NCBI RefSeq assembly: GCF_040438925.1
Contig: NZ_CP159258.1
Location: forward strand, 4,106,001-4,170,000
DNA: 64,000 nt
Direction of reading: 5' to 3'
From: Pseudomonas sp. MYb327
GTDB taxonomy: Bacteria; Pseudomonadota; Gammaproteobacteria; Pseudomonadales; Pseudomonadaceae
Positions 33,981 to 44,019 of the stretch are shown in pieces. The notes below the pieces were generated by a model. It worked only from the letters and a program-made list of their open reading frames with translations. It made no database searches and was not told the origin of the DNA. A program made the position numbers and the translations under genes. Within the stretch, counting starts at the first letter, position 1, and each line of letters starts with the position of its first letter.

Positions 33981-34322
33981 TCAGTGCGGCGCTTCGGCTG
34001 CGTGGTTGAGCGAGTATTTCGGAATTTCGACGGTCAGGTCTTCGGTACCGACCTTGGCCTGGCAACCCAGCCGGGATACAGGCTCCAGCCCCCAGGCCCG
34101 ATCAAGATAATCCTCTTCCAGCTCGTCAGCCTCTTCCAGCGAGTCGAAACCTTCGCGAATCAGGCAATGACATGTGGTGCAGGCACAGACGCCGCCGCAG
34201 GCACTTTCCATCTCGATGTGGTGTTCGTGGGCCAGTTCGAGGATAGAGGTACCGGTCTCGGCCTCAACAACCATGCCGTCCGGGCAAAACTTTTCGTGTG
34301 GCAGAAAAATGACCTGCGGCAT
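33981..34322 (-). CDS. fdx: [2Fe-2S] ferredoxin, isc type
   Basis: Adrenodoxin-type electron donor for cluster assembly. 113 residues with ligands Cys42, Cys48, Cys51 (ACGGVCACTTCHC) and Cys87 (RLGCQAK). It starts 2 bases after the hscA stop. Confidence 0.96.
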   Translation of the reverse strand: MPQVIFLPHEKFCPDGMVVEAETGTSILELAHEHHIEMESACGGVCACTTCHCLIREGFDSLEEADELEEDYLDRAWGLEPVSRLGCQAKVGTEDLTVEIPKYSLNHAAEAPH

Positions 34323-34324
34323 CG

Positions 34325-36187
34325 TTATTCCTCTATCTCATTCAGGTTGCGGCCCGCCAGAGCGGCTTTCACGGTCGAATCCATGCGACGGGCGGCAAAA
34401 GCATCGGTCACTTGCGACAGACGCTTGGTCTGCTGCTCGATGGCGTAACCATCGGTACCTTTCATCAGTTCGGTCAGCTCCTGCACCTGAGCCTCGATGA
34501 CCATGCGCTCTTCGGCATCGAGCAGGCGGTCACCATCAGCTTCCAAGGCAGCCTGAACGGCTTCAATCAGCCGCCGCGCATCGACTTGTTGCTCACGCAA
34601 TACGCGGGCAACCTTGTCATCGTTGGCGTGCTGGAACGAATCCTTGAGCATCTTGGCAATTTCGCCGTCGGTCAGGCCGTAGGACGGCTTGACCTGGATG
34701 CTGGCCTCAACGCCCGAACCCAGTTCGCGGGCGGAAACACTGAGCAAGCCATCGGCATCAACCTGGAAGGTCACGCGAATTTTCGCTGCACCGGCCACCA
34801 TCGACGGAATACCGCGCAACTCGAAACGTGCCAGGGAACGGCAGTCGCTGATCAGCTCGCGCTCACCCTGCAACACGTGGATTGCCATGGCCGACTGGCC
34901 GTCTTTATAGGTGGTGAAGTCCTGGGCGCGGGCAACGGGGATGGTGGTGTTGCGTGGAATCACCTTCTCCATCAGGCCGCCCATGGTTTCCAGCCCCAGG
35001 GACAACGGAATCACGTCCAGCAGCAGCAGTTCATCGCCGTCGCGCTTGTTGCCCGCCAAGGTATCGGCCTGGATCGCAGCACCAATGGCCACCACTTGAT
35101 CCGGGTCGATTTCAGTCAATGGCTGACGACCGAAGGCTTCCGCCACGGCCTCACGAACGCGAGGCACGCGAGTCGAGCCGCCGACCATGACAACCGCATG
35201 CACGTCTTCCAGCTCAACACCGGAATCACGTACCGCGCGACGGCAGGCTTTCAGGCTGCGCGCGACCATCGGCTCGATCAGCGCATCAAAGGCTTCACGG
35301 GTCAGTTCGGCCTTCCAGTCGCCGTGAACCACTTCGACCGACGGGGCATTGGTCAGCGCTTCTTTGGCCGCACAGGCGGTTTGCAGCAGTTGACGCTGCG
35401 CGCCCGGATCGAGATCGGCAGACAAGCCCGCGCTCTCAATGATCCAGCCAGCGATGGCGTGGTCGAAGTCATCGCCGCCCAGGGCGCTGTCGCCACCGGT
35501 AGCCAGGACTTCGAAGACACCGCCGGTCAGGCGCAGAATCGAAATATCGAAAGTACCGCCACCCAGGTCGTAAATCGCGACCAGGCCTTCGGCGTGTTGA
35601 TCCAGACCATAAGCCACAGCGGCTGCGGTCGGCTCATTGAGCAAACGCAGCACATTCAGACCGGCGAGCTTGGCCGCGTCCTTGGTGGCTTGACGCTGAG
35701 CGTCGTCGAAATAGGCTGGAACGGTGATCACCGCGCCGACCAGTTCACCGCCCAGGGTCGCTTCAGCGCGCTGACGCAGGACCTTGAGGATATCGGCAGA
35801 GACTTCGACCGGGCTTTTCGGGCCCTGGATCGTGTCGATGAACGGCATGTGTGATTCGCCACCGACAAAGCGGTACGGCAGTTGGTCGCCCAATTGCTTG
35901 ACGTCGGACAGACCACGACCCATCAAGCGCTTGACCGACAGCACAGTGTTCAAGGGATCGGTAGCGGCAGCCAGTTTGGCGGATTCGCCAACTTCGACGC
36001 GATCGGCGTGATAGCGCACGGCAGACGGCAGGATGACCCGCCCTTCTGCGTCGGCAAGCGGCTCGGAAAGACCACTGCGCAATGCAGCGACCAGCGAATT
36101 GGTAGTGCCCAAGTCGATCCCCACAGCCAGACGACGCTGGTGCGGTTGAGGACTTTGGCCGGGTTCGGCGATCTGCAGTAGGGCCAT
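34325..36187 (-). CDS. hscA: Fe-S assembly chaperone HscA (Hsp70)
   Basis: Hsp70-class ATPase that drives cluster transfer from IscU. 620 residues. Nucleotide-binding domain with [13 protein letters not shown] and [12 protein letters not shown]; the substrate domain starts about 390 ([14 protein letters not shown]). The partner co-chaperone gene hscB is directly upstream. Confidence 0.97.
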   Translation of the reverse strand: MALLQIAEPGQSPQPHQRRLAVGIDLGTTNSLVAALRSGLSEPLADAEGRVILPSAVRYHADRVEVGESAKLAAATDPLNTVLSVKRLMGRGLSDVKQLGDQLPYRFVGGESHMPFIDTIQGPKSPVEVSADILKVLRQRAEATLGGELVGAVITVPAYFDDAQRQATKDAAKLAGLNVLRLLNEPTAAAVAYGLDQHAEGLVAIYDLGGGTFDISILRLTGGVFEVLATGGDSALGGDDFDHAIAGWIIESAGLSADLDPGAQRQLLQTACAAKEALTNAPSVEVVHGDWKAELTREAFDALIEPMVARSLKACRRAVRDSGVELEDVHAVVMVGGSTRVPRVREAVAEAFGRQPLTEIDPDQVVAIGAAIQADTLAGNKRDGDELLLLDVIPLSLGLETMGGLMEKVIPRNTTIPVARAQDFTTYKDGQSAMAIHVLQGERELISDCRSLARFELRGIPSMVAGAAKIRVTFQVDADGLLSVSARELGSGVEASIQVKPSYGLTDGEIAKMLKDSFQHANDDKVARVLREQQVDARRLIEAVQAALEADGDRLLDAEERMVIEAQVQELTELMKGTDGYAIEQQTKRLSQVTDAFAARRMDSTVKAALAGRNLNEIEE

Positions 36188-36238
36188 CGTTATCAGGACT
36201 TATCTGTATATCAGGCGTGCGACCGGAGCGGCACTGGG

Positions 36239-36760
36239 TTAATCGTCGAGGCGCTCTTCTAACTGGCGCACTTCGTAGGTGAGCTTGTCAAGGAACTGCA
36301 TGCGCCGCATCAGGCGTTCGGCCTGTTCGCGGTGCGCGGCATCGTTCCAGCAAGCTGCGAAGCTTTGGTTCAGTTCATCCTGGGCAGCCTTCAGGCGTCG
36401 CTTGAAGACGGCAACGCCATTGAGGTCGGCGCTGTCCTGCAGGTCTTCGAGCTCTTCACGCAACTCCATCTGTTGCAGAAGAAACTCCGGATCATGCACC
36501 GTGACCTCCAGCGGCAGCTCACCCCCATTCAAGGCGAGCAGGTAACGCGCGCGCTTGGGTGGACTCTTGAGCGTCTGGTAGGCCTCATTGAGGCTCGCGG
36601 ATTGCTCTAGCGCCAGCCGCTGCTCACGCTCGGAAGCGTCAGCGAAGCGGTCCGGATGAACACTGCGCGCCAACTCACGGTAGCGCGTAGCCAGCTGGTC
36701 GAGGTCCAGATTGAAACTCGGTTGCAGCTCAAATAAAGCGAAATGACAAGGAGTACCCAC
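36239..36760 (-). CDS. hscB: Fe-S co-chaperone HscB
   Basis: J-domain protein delivering IscU to HscA. 173 residues from the GTG at 36760 ([16 protein letters not shown]), with GAGG 6-7 bases upstream. The HPD motif is in [12 protein letters not shown], and the C-terminal three-helix IscU-binding domain is present. An upstream extension of 13 codons is open but reads unlike the family. Confidence 0.95.
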   Translation of the reverse strand: MGTPCHFALFELQPSFNLDLDQLATRYRELARSVHPDRFADASEREQRLALEQSASLNEAYQTLKSPPKRARYLLALNGGELPLEVTVHDPEFLLQQMELREELEDLQDSADLNGVAVFKRRLKAAQDELNQSFAACWNDAAHREQAERLMRRMQFLDKLTYEVRQLEERLDD

Positions 36761-36768
36761 GAGCAGCC

Positions 36769-37092
36769 TCAGATGTTGAAGCTTTCGCCGCAGCCACATT
36801 CACCGCGTACGTTGGGGTTGTTGAACTTGAAGCCTTCGTTCAACCCTTCCTTGACGAAATCGAGCTCGGTGCCGTCCAGGTAGGCCAGGCTTTTCGGGTC
36901 GATGATCACTTTTTCGCCGTGACTCTCGAACACCTGATCCTCTGCAACCACCTCGTCGACAAACTCCAGCACGTAGGCAAGGCCGGAACAGCCCGTGGTG
37001 CGAACACCCAGACGAATCCCTTCACCTTTGCCGCGCCCGTCGAGGGAGCGCCGCACGTGTCGAGCAGCCGCTTCTGTCATGCTGATAGCCAT
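36769..37092 (-). CDS. iscA: A-type Fe-S carrier IscA
   Basis: 107 residues from [13 protein letters not shown]. The three cluster Cys are in TTGCSGLAY and GECGCGESF. It starts 34 bases after iscU. The ATG at 37092 has a GGAGT 5-6 bases upstream; an ATG eight codons earlier is less likely. Confidence 0.96.
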   Translation of the reverse strand: MAISMTEAAARHVRRSLDGRGKGEGIRLGVRTTGCSGLAYVLEFVDEVVAEDQVFESHGEKVIIDPKSLAYLDGTELDFVKEGLNEGFKFNNPNVRGECGCGESFNI

Positions 37093-37126
37093 CGGTGACT
37101 CCTTACTCGTCGCCAAAACTCGAAAA

Positions 37127-37513
37127 TCAGATCAAGCCTTTCTTCTGCTTGTAGTCGCGAACGGCAGCCTTGATGGCGTCTTCAGCGAGTACCGAGCAGT
37201 GAATTTTCACTGGCGGCAGGGCCAGTTCTTCAGCCAGCTGAGTGTTCTTGATGGTTTCCGCTTCGTCCAGAGTCTTGCCCTTCATCCACTCCGTGGCGAG
37301 GGAGCTGGAAGCGATAGCCGAACCGCAGCCGTAGGTCTTGAACTTGGCATCTTCGATGATGCCGGCGTCGTTGACCTTGATCTGCAGGCGCATCACGTCG
37401 CCACACGCCGGCGCGCCGACCATGCCGGTGCCGACATCAGGATCTTCCGCGTCCATCTTGCCGACGTTGCGCGGGTTTTCGTAGTGGTCGATGACCTTTT
37501 CGCTGTAAGCCAT
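37127..37513 (-). CDS. iscU: Fe-S scaffold IscU
   Basis: Scaffold on which clusters are built. 128 residues with Cys37 (GAPACGDVM), Cys63 (YGCGSA) and the third Cys in [10 protein letters not shown]. The HscA-recognition LPPVK is intact. Confidence 0.97.
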   Translation of the reverse strand: MAYSEKVIDHYENPRNVGKMDAEDPDVGTGMVGAPACGDVMRLQIKVNDAGIIEDAKFKTYGCGSAIASSSLATEWMKGKTLDEAETIKNTQLAEELALPPVKIHCSVLAEDAIKAAVRDYKQKKGLI

Positions 37514-37596
37514 GATTCTTAATCCTCACTCATCAGAGAGTCGCTCTTTAAGCCCCGTCACTATCGTGCGCGGGGCCGGTTCGCGGCGACTTGAAA

Positions 37597-38811
37597 TCAG
37601 TGTGCCGCCCACTCGATTTTCGAAATGTCGACACCGTCTTTGTACATGTCCCACAGCGGCGACAGAGCGCGCAGCTTGGTAACGGCCTCGCAGACTTTCT
37701 GCGCGGCGTAGTCGATTTCTTCTTCGGTGGTGAAGCGGCCGAAGGTAAAGCGAATCGAGCTGTGTGCCAGTTCGTCGTTGCGGCCCAGGGCGCGCAGAAC
37801 GTACGAAGGCTCAAGGGACGCCGAAGTGCAGGCCGAACCGGACGAAACCGCCAGATCCTTGAGCGCCATGATCAGCGACTCGCCTTCAACGTAGTTGAAG
37901 CTCAGGTTCAGGTTGTGCGGAACGCGGGCGGTCAGGCTGCCATTGACGTACAGCTCTTCCAGGTGCTCGACCTGCTTGTAGAAACGGTCGCTCAAGGCTT
38001 TGATGCGCACGTTCTCGGCAGCCATGTCTTCCTTGGCTACGCGGAAAGCTTCACCCATGCCGACGATCTGATGAGTCGCCAGGGTGCCGGAACGCATCCC
38101 GCGCTCGTGACCGCCGCCGTGCATGGTCGCTTCGATACGAACGCGTGGCTTGCGGCTTACGTACAGGGCGCCAATGCCTTTAGGACCGTAGGTCTTGTGG
38201 GCGGAGAAGGACATCATGTCGACTTTCAGCTTCTGCAGATCGATTTCGACCTTGCCGGTGGACTGAGCGGCGTCGACGTGGAACAGGATGCCCTTGGAAC
38301 GGAGCAGTTCGCCGATCGCAGCAATGTCATTGACAGTGCCGATCTCGTTGTTCACGTGCATGACCGAAACCAGGATGGTGTCGTCGCGCAGTTCGGCTTC
38401 GATCATCTCAGGAGTGACCAGACCGTCGGTGCGAGGTTCGATGTAGGTAACTTCGAAGCCTTCACGCTCCAGTTGGCGCATGGTGTCGAGGACAGCCTTG
38501 TGCTCAATCTTGGTGGTGATCAGGTGCTTGCCTTTGGTGGCGTAGAAATGTGCCGCACCCTTGATTGCCAGGTTGTCGGACTCGGTGGCACCAGAGGTCC
38601 AGACGATTTCACGCGGATCGGCGTTGACCAGGTCAGCGACCTGACGACGAGCGTTTTCAACGGACTCTTCAGCTTTCCAGCCGAACACGTGGGAACGGGA
38701 CGCCGGGTTACCGAAGTTTCCGTCGACCAGCAGGCATTCACTCATCTTTTGCGCGACACGCGGATCAACCGGGGTAGTCGCAGAGTAATCAAGGTAAATC
38801 GGCAATTTCAT
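37597..38811 (-). CDS. iscS: Cysteine desulfurase IscS
   Basis: PLP enzyme supplying sulfur for Fe-S clusters and tRNA thiolation. 404 residues. The PLP Lys is in [12 protein letters not shown] and the mobile-loop Cys in [21 protein letters not shown]. It lies 51 bases after iscR. Confidence 0.98.
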   Translation of the reverse strand: MKLPIYLDYSATTPVDPRVAQKMSECLLVDGNFGNPASRSHVFGWKAEESVENARRQVADLVNADPREIVWTSGATESDNLAIKGAAHFYATKGKHLITTKIEHKAVLDTMRQLEREGFEVTYIEPRTDGLVTPEMIEAELRDDTILVSVMHVNNEIGTVNDIAAIGELLRSKGILFHVDAAQSTGKVEIDLQKLKVDMMSFSAHKTYGPKGIGALYVSRKPRVRIEATMHGGGHERGMRSGTLATHQIVGMGEAFRVAKEDMAAENVRIKALSDRFYKQVEHLEELYVNGSLTARVPHNLNLSFNYVEGESLIMALKDLAVSSGSACTSASLEPSYVLRALGRNDELAHSSIRFTFGRFTTEEEIDYAAQKVCEAVTKLRALSPLWDMYKDGVDISKIEWAAH

Positions 38812-38862
38812 GGACTATCTCCTAAATCAGGCTGGCTGGCGTCCCGCTTAGCTCTCTGGCTG

Positions 38863-39354
38863 TCATTCGACGGCGGACGCTTCAATCTTGTCCAGGCGTG
38901 GCGCCTTGCTGTTGCAACGGCGTTGATCCTGACGCTGGGCTACTTCTTGCACCTCACGGCGAGTCACAAGGTCAGCCAAGCTGATACCGCTCAGAAATTC
39001 GTGAATCTGCAGGCTCAGATCGCACCACAAGTGGTGGGTCAAACAGGTGTCGCCTTGATGGCAATCACCCTGGCCCTGGCATTTGGTCGCATCGACCGAT
39101 TCGTTCACCGCATCGATCACCTGGGCAACCTGAATGCCCTGCATGTCGCGGGACAACTGGTAGCCACCGCCCGGACCGCGGACGCTGGACACCAGATTGC
39201 TGCGGCGCAATTTGGCAAAAAGCTGTTCGAGGTAGGACAGGGAGATGCCTTGGCGCTCGGAGATATCGGCCAGGGACACGGGCCCGTGCTGCGCGTGTAA
39301 CGCCAGGTCAAGCATGGCGGTCACGGCGTATCGGCCTTTTGTAGTCAGTCGCAT
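38863..39354 (-). CDS. iscR: Fe-S cluster regulator IscR
   Basis: Rrf2-family repressor that senses [2Fe-2S] status. 163 residues. Winged helix at 1-80 ([18 protein letters not shown]); cluster ligands Cys92, Cys98, Cys104 and His107 ([18 protein letters not shown]) all present, so it should sense clusters normally. First gene of iscRSUA-hscBA-fdx-iscX. Confidence 0.97.
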   Translation of the reverse strand: MRLTTKGRYAVTAMLDLALHAQHGPVSLADISERQGISLSYLEQLFAKLRRSNLVSSVRGPGGGYQLSRDMQGIQVAQVIDAVNESVDATKCQGQGDCHQGDTCLTHHLWCDLSLQIHEFLSGISLADLVTRREVQEVAQRQDQRRCNSKAPRLDKIEASAVE

Positions 39355-39385
39355 GGACAATTACCACGGAGTTCGGAATGGGGCG

Positions 39386-39441
39386 AGTATGCAATTCCCG
39401 AGTATTTAAGTCAACTATAAGACCTAGTACTTTAGTCAGGT
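39386..39441 (-). promoter_or_regulatory. iscR promoter with two IscR type-1 boxes
   Basis: On the minus strand, -35 TTGACT (39414-39409), 17-base spacer, -10 CATACT (39391-39386). A type-1 IscR site (ATAGTTGACT ... ACTCGGGAAT) at 39394-39418 overlaps the promoter, and a second, weaker box with GACTAAAGTACTAGGT lies just upstream at 39419-39441. This predicts autorepression by cluster-loaded IscR. Confidence 0.7.
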
Positions 39442-39510
39442 TTACCCGCAAAAGAGCGGGCGCATCATAGCAAAGGCTGGCCGGTTACAGCCAGTGATTG
39501 CGCGTTATCG

Positions 39511-39573
39511 TTTATCGCGAGCAGGCTCGCTCCTACAGGGGAACGCGTTTCAAATGTAGGACTGCTCGCGATA
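39511..39573. repeat. Pseudomonas REP pair
   Basis: TATCGCGAGCAGGCTCGCTC and a damaged partner ATGTAGGACTGCTCGCGATA between iscR and cysE. Confidence 0.8.
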
Positions 39574-39586
39574 AGGTCGACTCGGT

Positions 39587-40366
39587 CTAGCTGGCCTGAC
39601 TCTGATCCTTGTCCTTCACACAGGCGAAGTCTTCTTCGCGCAGTTCAGGCAGATCTTTCGCACAGTAATTACTGCCCAGGTCCTTCAACGCTCCGCACAC
39701 CCCCTCCAGACGACCATCGACTGCCTGCAAGTGATCGAGCAATTGATTGATGGCGCGAGCCACCGGGTCCGGCATGTCTTCGGTCACGCCATAGGCATCG
39801 AAGCCGATTTTCTCGGCCATCGCCTTGCGCTTGGCGTCCTGCTCTTCGTCGGGCTTGACGATGATTCGCCCCGGAATGCCCACCACTGTGGCGCCCGGCG
39901 GAACTTCTTTGGTCACAACGGCATTGGAACCGACCTTGGCCCCGGCACCGACCGTGAACGGGCCAAGTACCTTGGCGCCCGCGCCGACCACCACGCCATC
40001 ACCCAGCGTTGGGTGACGCTTGCCTTTATTCCAGCTGGTGCCGCCCAGGGTCACGCCCTGATAAATGGTCACGTCATCGCCGATTTCGGCGGTTTCACCA
40101 ATAACGATGCCCATACCGTGGTCAATAAAGAAGCGACGGCCGACCTTGGCGCCGGGGTGAATCTCTATCCCGGTCAACCAGCGACCGAAGTTCGACACCA
40201 GCCGTGCCAGCCATTTCAGGTCGGCGCGCCAGAGCATTGCCGACAAACGGTGGATCCAGATGGCGTGCATGCCTGGGTAGCAAGTCAGGACTTCAAAAGC
40301 GTTACGCGCCGCCGGGTCTCGATGGAATACGCTTTGGATATCTTCACGCAAACGCTCAAACATCAT
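39587..40366 (-). CDS. cysE: Serine O-acetyltransferase
   Basis: Makes O-acetylserine for cysteine synthesis. About 258 residues with a helical N-terminal domain and left-handed beta-helix of hexapeptide repeats ([47 protein letters not shown]). Active-site His in FIDHGMG. The first ATG abuts the trmJ stop, with a second ATG directly after. The pairing cysE next to iscR/iscS links cysteine supply to Fe-S biogenesis. Confidence 0.95.
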   Translation of the reverse strand: MMFERLREDIQSVFHRDPAARNAFEVLTCYPGMHAIWIHRLSAMLWRADLKWLARLVSNFGRWLTGIEIHPGAKVGRRFFIDHGMGIVIGETAEIGDDVTIYQGVTLGGTSWNKGKRHPTLGDGVVVGAGAKVLGPFTVGAGAKVGSNAVVTKEVPPGATVVGIPGRIIVKPDEEQDAKRKAMAEKIGFDAYGVTEDMPDPVARAINQLLDHLQAVDGRLEGVCGALKDLGSNYCAKDLPELREEDFACVKDKDQSQAS

Positions 40367-41136
40367 TAATCCTTCCGCTTTAGAAGCTCACCACGGGCCG
40401 CTTTTTGGGTTTCCGTGAGGATGCCACGCAATATATTCATTTCCGCCCGGCTGACCGAGCTGCGTCCGTACAACCGGCGCAGGCGCGCCATCAAGTGCCG
40501 TGGCTTTTCCGGATCGAGGAATTCAATGGCCACCAGGGTTTGCTCCAGGTGCTCATAGAATCGCTCAAGCTCATCCATGGTCGCCAGCTCAGCGCTTTTG
40601 ACCGATGCCACTTCTTCCTTCTCGACCTTGCTTGGCTGACCTTGGGCCGCCAGCCAGGACATGCGCACTTCATAACTCAACACCTGCACCGCTGCCCCAA
40701 GGTTCAGAGAGCTGAACTCAGGGTCTGATGGGATGTGCACGTGATAATGACATCGCTGCAGCTCTTCGTTGGTCAGGCCGGAATCTTCACGACCGAATAC
40801 CAGGGCGATTTCCGCGCCCTGCCCGGCTTCCTCGACCACTTTGGTGCCGCATTCGCGGGGATCCAGCAGCGGCCAGGGAATACGCCGGTCGCGGGCGCTG
40901 GTGCCGAGCACCAGGTTGCAGCCGACCAAGGCATCTTCCAAGGTGGCGACAACTTGCGCGTTTTCAAGGATGTCACCGGCACCGGAAGCACGGGCGTCGG
41001 CCTCGTGGTGCGGGAACAGACGAGGCTCTACCAGCACCAGCCGCGACAGGCCCATGTTCTTCATGGCACGCGCAGCCCCGCCGATATTGCCCGGATGGCT
41101 GGTATTGACCAGGACGACACGAATGTTTTGCAGCAA
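40366..41136 (-). CDS. trmJ: tRNA (cytidine/uridine-2'-O-)-methyltransferase TrmJ
   Basis: SPOUT methyltransferase for position 32 of tRNA. 256 residues from TTG 41136 ([20 protein letters not shown]), the family N-terminus. The SAM-binding knot is in [12 protein letters not shown] and [15 protein letters not shown]. No ATG or GTG gives a better start; the open frame upstream to 41280 does not resemble the family. Confidence 0.94.
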   Translation of the reverse strand: MLQNIRVVLVNTSHPGNIGGAARAMKNMGLSRLVLVEPRLFPHHEADARASGAGDILENAQVVATLEDALVGCNLVLGTSARDRRIPWPLLDPRECGTKVVEEAGQGAEIALVFGREDSGLTNEELQRCHYHVHIPSDPEFSSLNLGAAVQVLSYEVRMSWLAAQGQPSKVEKEEVASVKSAELATMDELERFYEHLEQTLVAIEFLDPEKPRHLMARLRRLYGRSSVSRAEMNILRGILTETQKAARGELLKRKD

Positions 41137-41282
41137 GGGAGGCGCTCTCGAACACGATAATCGGGAGCGGAATCTTACAGCGCCAGCTACCGTTAAGCCA
41201 TGAAAGCGAACGTCGACCTTCTCCTGTAGAAACTTTCTGATAGAATGCCCGGCTTTCTTTAACAACCTTAGGTGACACATCC

Positions 41283-42101
41283 ATGCAGCCCATGCTGAAT
41301 ATCGCGCTGCGCGCCGCCCGCAGCGCCAGTGAATTGATCTTCCGCTCCATCGAGCGCCTGGATACCATCAAGGTCGACGAAAAAGACGCCAAGGATTACG
41401 TATCCGAGGTGGATCGCGCCGCTGAACAGAAAATCATCGACGCGCTGCGCAAGGCATACCCGAACCACTCGATCCTGGGTGAAGAGACTGGCCTTCACGC
41501 CGGCTCCGGCATCGAAGGCGAAGAGTACCTGTGGATCATCGATCCGCTGGACGGCACCACCAACTTCCTGCGCGGCATTCCTCACTTCGCTGTCAGCATC
41601 GCCTGCAAATACCGTGGTCGTCTTGAGCACGCTGTGGTTCTGGACCCGGTTCGCCAGGAAGAATTCACCGCCAGCCGTGGTCGCGGCGCTCAACTGAACG
41701 GTCGTCGTCTGCGCGTCAGCGGTCGCACCAGCCTCGACGGCGCCCTGCTGGGTACCGGCTTCCCATTCCGTGACGACCAGATGGACAACCTCGACAACTA
41801 CCTGGGCATGTTCCGCGCTCTGGTTGGCCAGACTGCCGGCATCCGCCGCGCTGGCTCGGCGAGCCTGGACCTGGCCTACGTGGCTGCCGGCCGTTTCGAC
41901 GCATTCTGGGAGTCGGGCCTGTCCGAATGGGACATGGCTGCTGGCGCCCTGCTGATTCAGGAAGCAGGCGGTTTGGTGAGCGACTTCACCGGCGGTCACG
42001 ACTTCCTTGAAAAAGGCCACGTTGTTGCCGGTAACACCAAGTGCTTCAAGGCAGTACTGACAGCGATCCAGCCGCACCTGCCAGCCTCGCTGAAGCGCTA
42101 A
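41283..42101 (+). CDS. suhB: Inositol-1-monophosphatase family protein SuhB
   Basis: Mg-dependent phosphatase; in E. coli also a component of the rRNA antitermination complex, and in P. aeruginosa a virulence regulator. 272 residues. Metal motifs GEETG and WIIDPLDGTTNF, and the C-terminal signature WDMAAGALLIQEAGG. Divergent from trmJ. Confidence 0.95.
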   Translation: MQPMLNIALRAARSASELIFRSIERLDTIKVDEKDAKDYVSEVDRAAEQKIIDALRKAYPNHSILGEETGLHAGSGIEGEEYLWIIDPLDGTTNFLRGIPHFAVSIACKYRGRLEHAVVLDPVRQEEFTASRGRGAQLNGRRLRVSGRTSLDGALLGTGFPFRDDQMDNLDNYLGMFRALVGQTAGIRRAGSASLDLAYVAAGRFDAFWESGLSEWDMAAGALLIQEAGGLVSDFTGGHDFLEKGHVVAGNTKCFKAVLTAIQPHLPASLKR

Positions 42102-42112
42102 GCTTCCAGCGA

Positions 42113-42145
42113 CAGAAAAAAGCACCCTTCGGGGTGCTTTTTTTA
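42113..42145 (+). terminator. Terminator of suhB
   Basis: AGCACCC-TTCG-GGGTGCT (42121-42138) with A-run before and seven T after; bidirectional form. Confidence 0.92.
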
Positions 42146-42165
42146 TGCCCGAAATTCAAGCGCCC

Positions 42166-42360
42166 TCTGTAGGAGCCGGCTTGCTGGCGATTCGGTCTGA
42201 CATCCACCATTAATATCGGCTGTTACACCGCTATCGCCAGCAAGCCGGCTCCTACAAATCCAACAACCCCCACGCCTTTGTGGGAGCTGGCCTGCCAGCG
42301 ATAGCGGTGCATCTGACAAACCGCTCGGCATCATTCGCCAGCAAGCCGGTTCCTACAGGC
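42166..42360. repeat. Cluster of four REP elements
   Basis: Four copies in alternating orientation (GTAGGAGCCGGCTTGCTGGC; TCGCCAGCAAGCCGGCTCCT; GTGGGAGCTGGCCTGCCAGC; TCGCCAGCAAGCCGGTTCCT). They fill most of the 322-base gap between suhB and the convergent lipoprotein-like gene. Confidence 0.85.
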
Positions 42361-42380
42361 CAGCAGTAAATCTTGGGCAC

Positions 42381-42405
42381 AAAAAAAGCACCCCGCAGGG
42401 TGCTT
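42381..42405 (-). terminator. Terminator of the glycine-zipper gene
   Basis: AGCACCC-CGC-AGGGTGCT-type hairpin (42388-42405) followed on the minus strand by seven T. Confidence 0.88.
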
Positions 42406-42423
42406 CTTTTTACGCTGAGCTAC

Positions 42424-42975
42424 TCACTGAGCCGGCTCGTTCTGAGACAGGATCAACTTGCCTTCCTTATCTACCGGAATCTGGTTGCCCGGATCGCGAT
42501 CCATCCGCACCTTGCCTTCCTTGCCCTTCAGCGAATAACGCACGTCGTAACCCACGACCTTGTCACTGATGTCGTTCACCGTATTACAACGGGTCTGGGT
42601 CGTGGTGTAGGTGTCACGCTCTTGCATGCCCTCCTGCACCTTGTTACCGGCATAACCACCGCCGACCGCGCCTGCAACCGTGGCAATCTTCTTGCCGGTG
42701 CCGCCGCCGATCTGGTTACCCAGCAAACCACCTGCCAGCGCACCTACCACGGTACCAGCGATCTGGTGTTGATCTTTCACCGGCGCTTGCCGGGTGACAG
42801 TTACATCCTTGCACACTTCACGTGGAGTCTTGATTTGTGTCTTGACCGGCTCAACGGCGAGTACTTGCGCGTACTCAGGACCGTTATCTTTAACCAGGCT
42901 GTAGGTGGCCACAGCGCCCCCGGCAGTCACACCGACAGCACCCAATACCGCACCAACCAGCATCGACTTGTTCAC
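42424..42975 (-). CDS. Glycine-zipper 2TM domain envelope protein
   Basis: 183 residues with an N-terminal hydrophobic segment (about 5-27, Gly/Ala-rich, possible uncleaved anchor). The Rick_17kDa/glycine-zipper core is GTVVGALAGGLLGNQIGGG and GAVGGGYAGNKVQEG (about 73-115). A C-terminal beta segment follows (VVGYDVRYSLKGKEGKVRMD). The family is found in outer-membrane or periplasmic proteins such as SlyB; exact role unknown. No lipobox Cys is seen near the N-terminus. Confidence 0.85.
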   Translation of the reverse strand: MNKSMLVGAVLGAVGVTAGGAVATYSLVKDNGPEYAQVLAVEPVKTQIKTPREVCKDVTVTRQAPVKDQHQIAGTVVGALAGGLLGNQIGGGTGKKIATVAGAVGGGYAGNKVQEGMQERDTYTTTQTRCNTVNDISDKVVGYDVRYSLKGKEGKVRMDRDPGNQIPVDKEGKLILSQNEPAQ

Positions 42976-43034
42976 ATGAACCTCCTGACCATCATATGCG
43001 GCACTTGTCCGCGCTTCTCCCAGCCTTGGAGCAT

Positions 43035-43068
43035 AAAAAAAGGCGCGAGTTCAACTCGCGCCTTTTTT
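43035..43068 (-). terminator. Terminator of the secDF transcript
   Basis: AGGCGCGAGT pairs with ACTCGCGCCT (43041-43063), with a T-run on the minus strand. It lies just past secF. Confidence 0.92.
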
Positions 43069-43095
43069 GGACTACGCCGCCAAGAGAATTTTCCC

Positions 43096-44010
43096 TCAAG
43101 GACGGTCGTCGACTTCCTTCTCGGTATTAGCCGGAGGAATCAGGTCTTCAGTGCTCAGGTTCAGCCAGATCAGCACCACGTTCGCGATGTAGATCGACGA
43201 GTAAGTACCCGCCAGAACACCGATGAACAGGGCGATGGAGAAGCCGAACAGGTTGTCGCCACCGAAGAACAGCAGTGCCGCAATCGCCAGCAACGTGGAG
43301 ATCGAAGTCGCCATTGTCCGCAGCAGGGTTTGCGTGGTCGAGATGTTGATGTTCTCGATCAGGCTGGCCTTGCGCAGCACCCGGAAGTTCTCACGAACCC
43401 GGTCGAATACCACGATGGTGTCGTTGAGCGAGTAACCGATGATCGCCAGTACCGCCGCCAGCACCGTCAGGTCGAAGGTGATCTGGAAGAACGACAGGAT
43501 ACCGATGGTCACGATCACGTCGTGTATCAGCGAAACGATCGCACCGACTGCAAACTTCCACTGAAAGCGGAACGCCAGGTAGATCAGGATGCCGCCCAGC
43601 GCCATCAGCATGCCGAGGCCGCCCTGGTCGCGCAGCTCTTCACCCACCTGCGGGCCGACGAACTCGACGCGCTTGACCGTCGCCGGGTTTTCGCCGCCGA
43701 CTTTCAACAGCGCTTCTGCCACTTGATGGCCCAACTGCGGATCTTCACCCGGCATGCGCACCAGCAAATCGGTAGTCGCACCGAAGCTCTGCACGATCGC
43801 CTCGTGATAACCCGCGGTCACCAGTTGCTCACGCACTTTGGTGACGTCGGCCGGACGCTCGTAGGTCAGCTCGATGAGCGTACCGCCGGTGAAGTCCAGG
43901 CCCCAGTTCATGCCCTTGGTGAAGACACTGAACAGTGCCAGGACCGTAAGGAACAATGTGACGCCGAACGCAAAGTTGCGAACGCCCATGAAGTTGATTG
44001 TACGTAACAT
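43096..44010 (-). CDS. secF: Protein translocase subunit SecF
   Basis: Proton-motive-force-driven Sec accessory, RND-like. 304 residues with six membrane segments, periplasmic P1 domain (about 40-130), and conserved GLDFTGGTLIEL, VGPQVGEEL and SLNDTIVVFDRVREN. It starts 9 bases after secD. Confidence 0.96.
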   Translation of the reverse strand: MLRTINFMGVRNFAFGVTLFLTVLALFSVFTKGMNWGLDFTGGTLIELTYERPADVTKVREQLVTAGYHEAIVQSFGATTDLLVRMPGEDPQLGHQVAEALLKVGGENPATVKRVEFVGPQVGEELRDQGGLGMLMALGGILIYLAFRFQWKFAVGAIVSLIHDVIVTIGILSFFQITFDLTVLAAVLAIIGYSLNDTIVVFDRVRENFRVLRKASLIENINISTTQTLLRTMATSISTLLAIAALLFFGGDNLFGFSIALFIGVLAGTYSSIYIANVVLIWLNLSTEDLIPPANTEKEVDDRP

Positions 44011-44019
44011 GGCAGCCCC

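Noticed and set aside
42166..42360. CRISPR array, suggested by four spaced palindromic repeats.
   Set aside because: The units alternate orientation, match the REP family scattered through the window, and have no unique constant-length spacers or cas genes.
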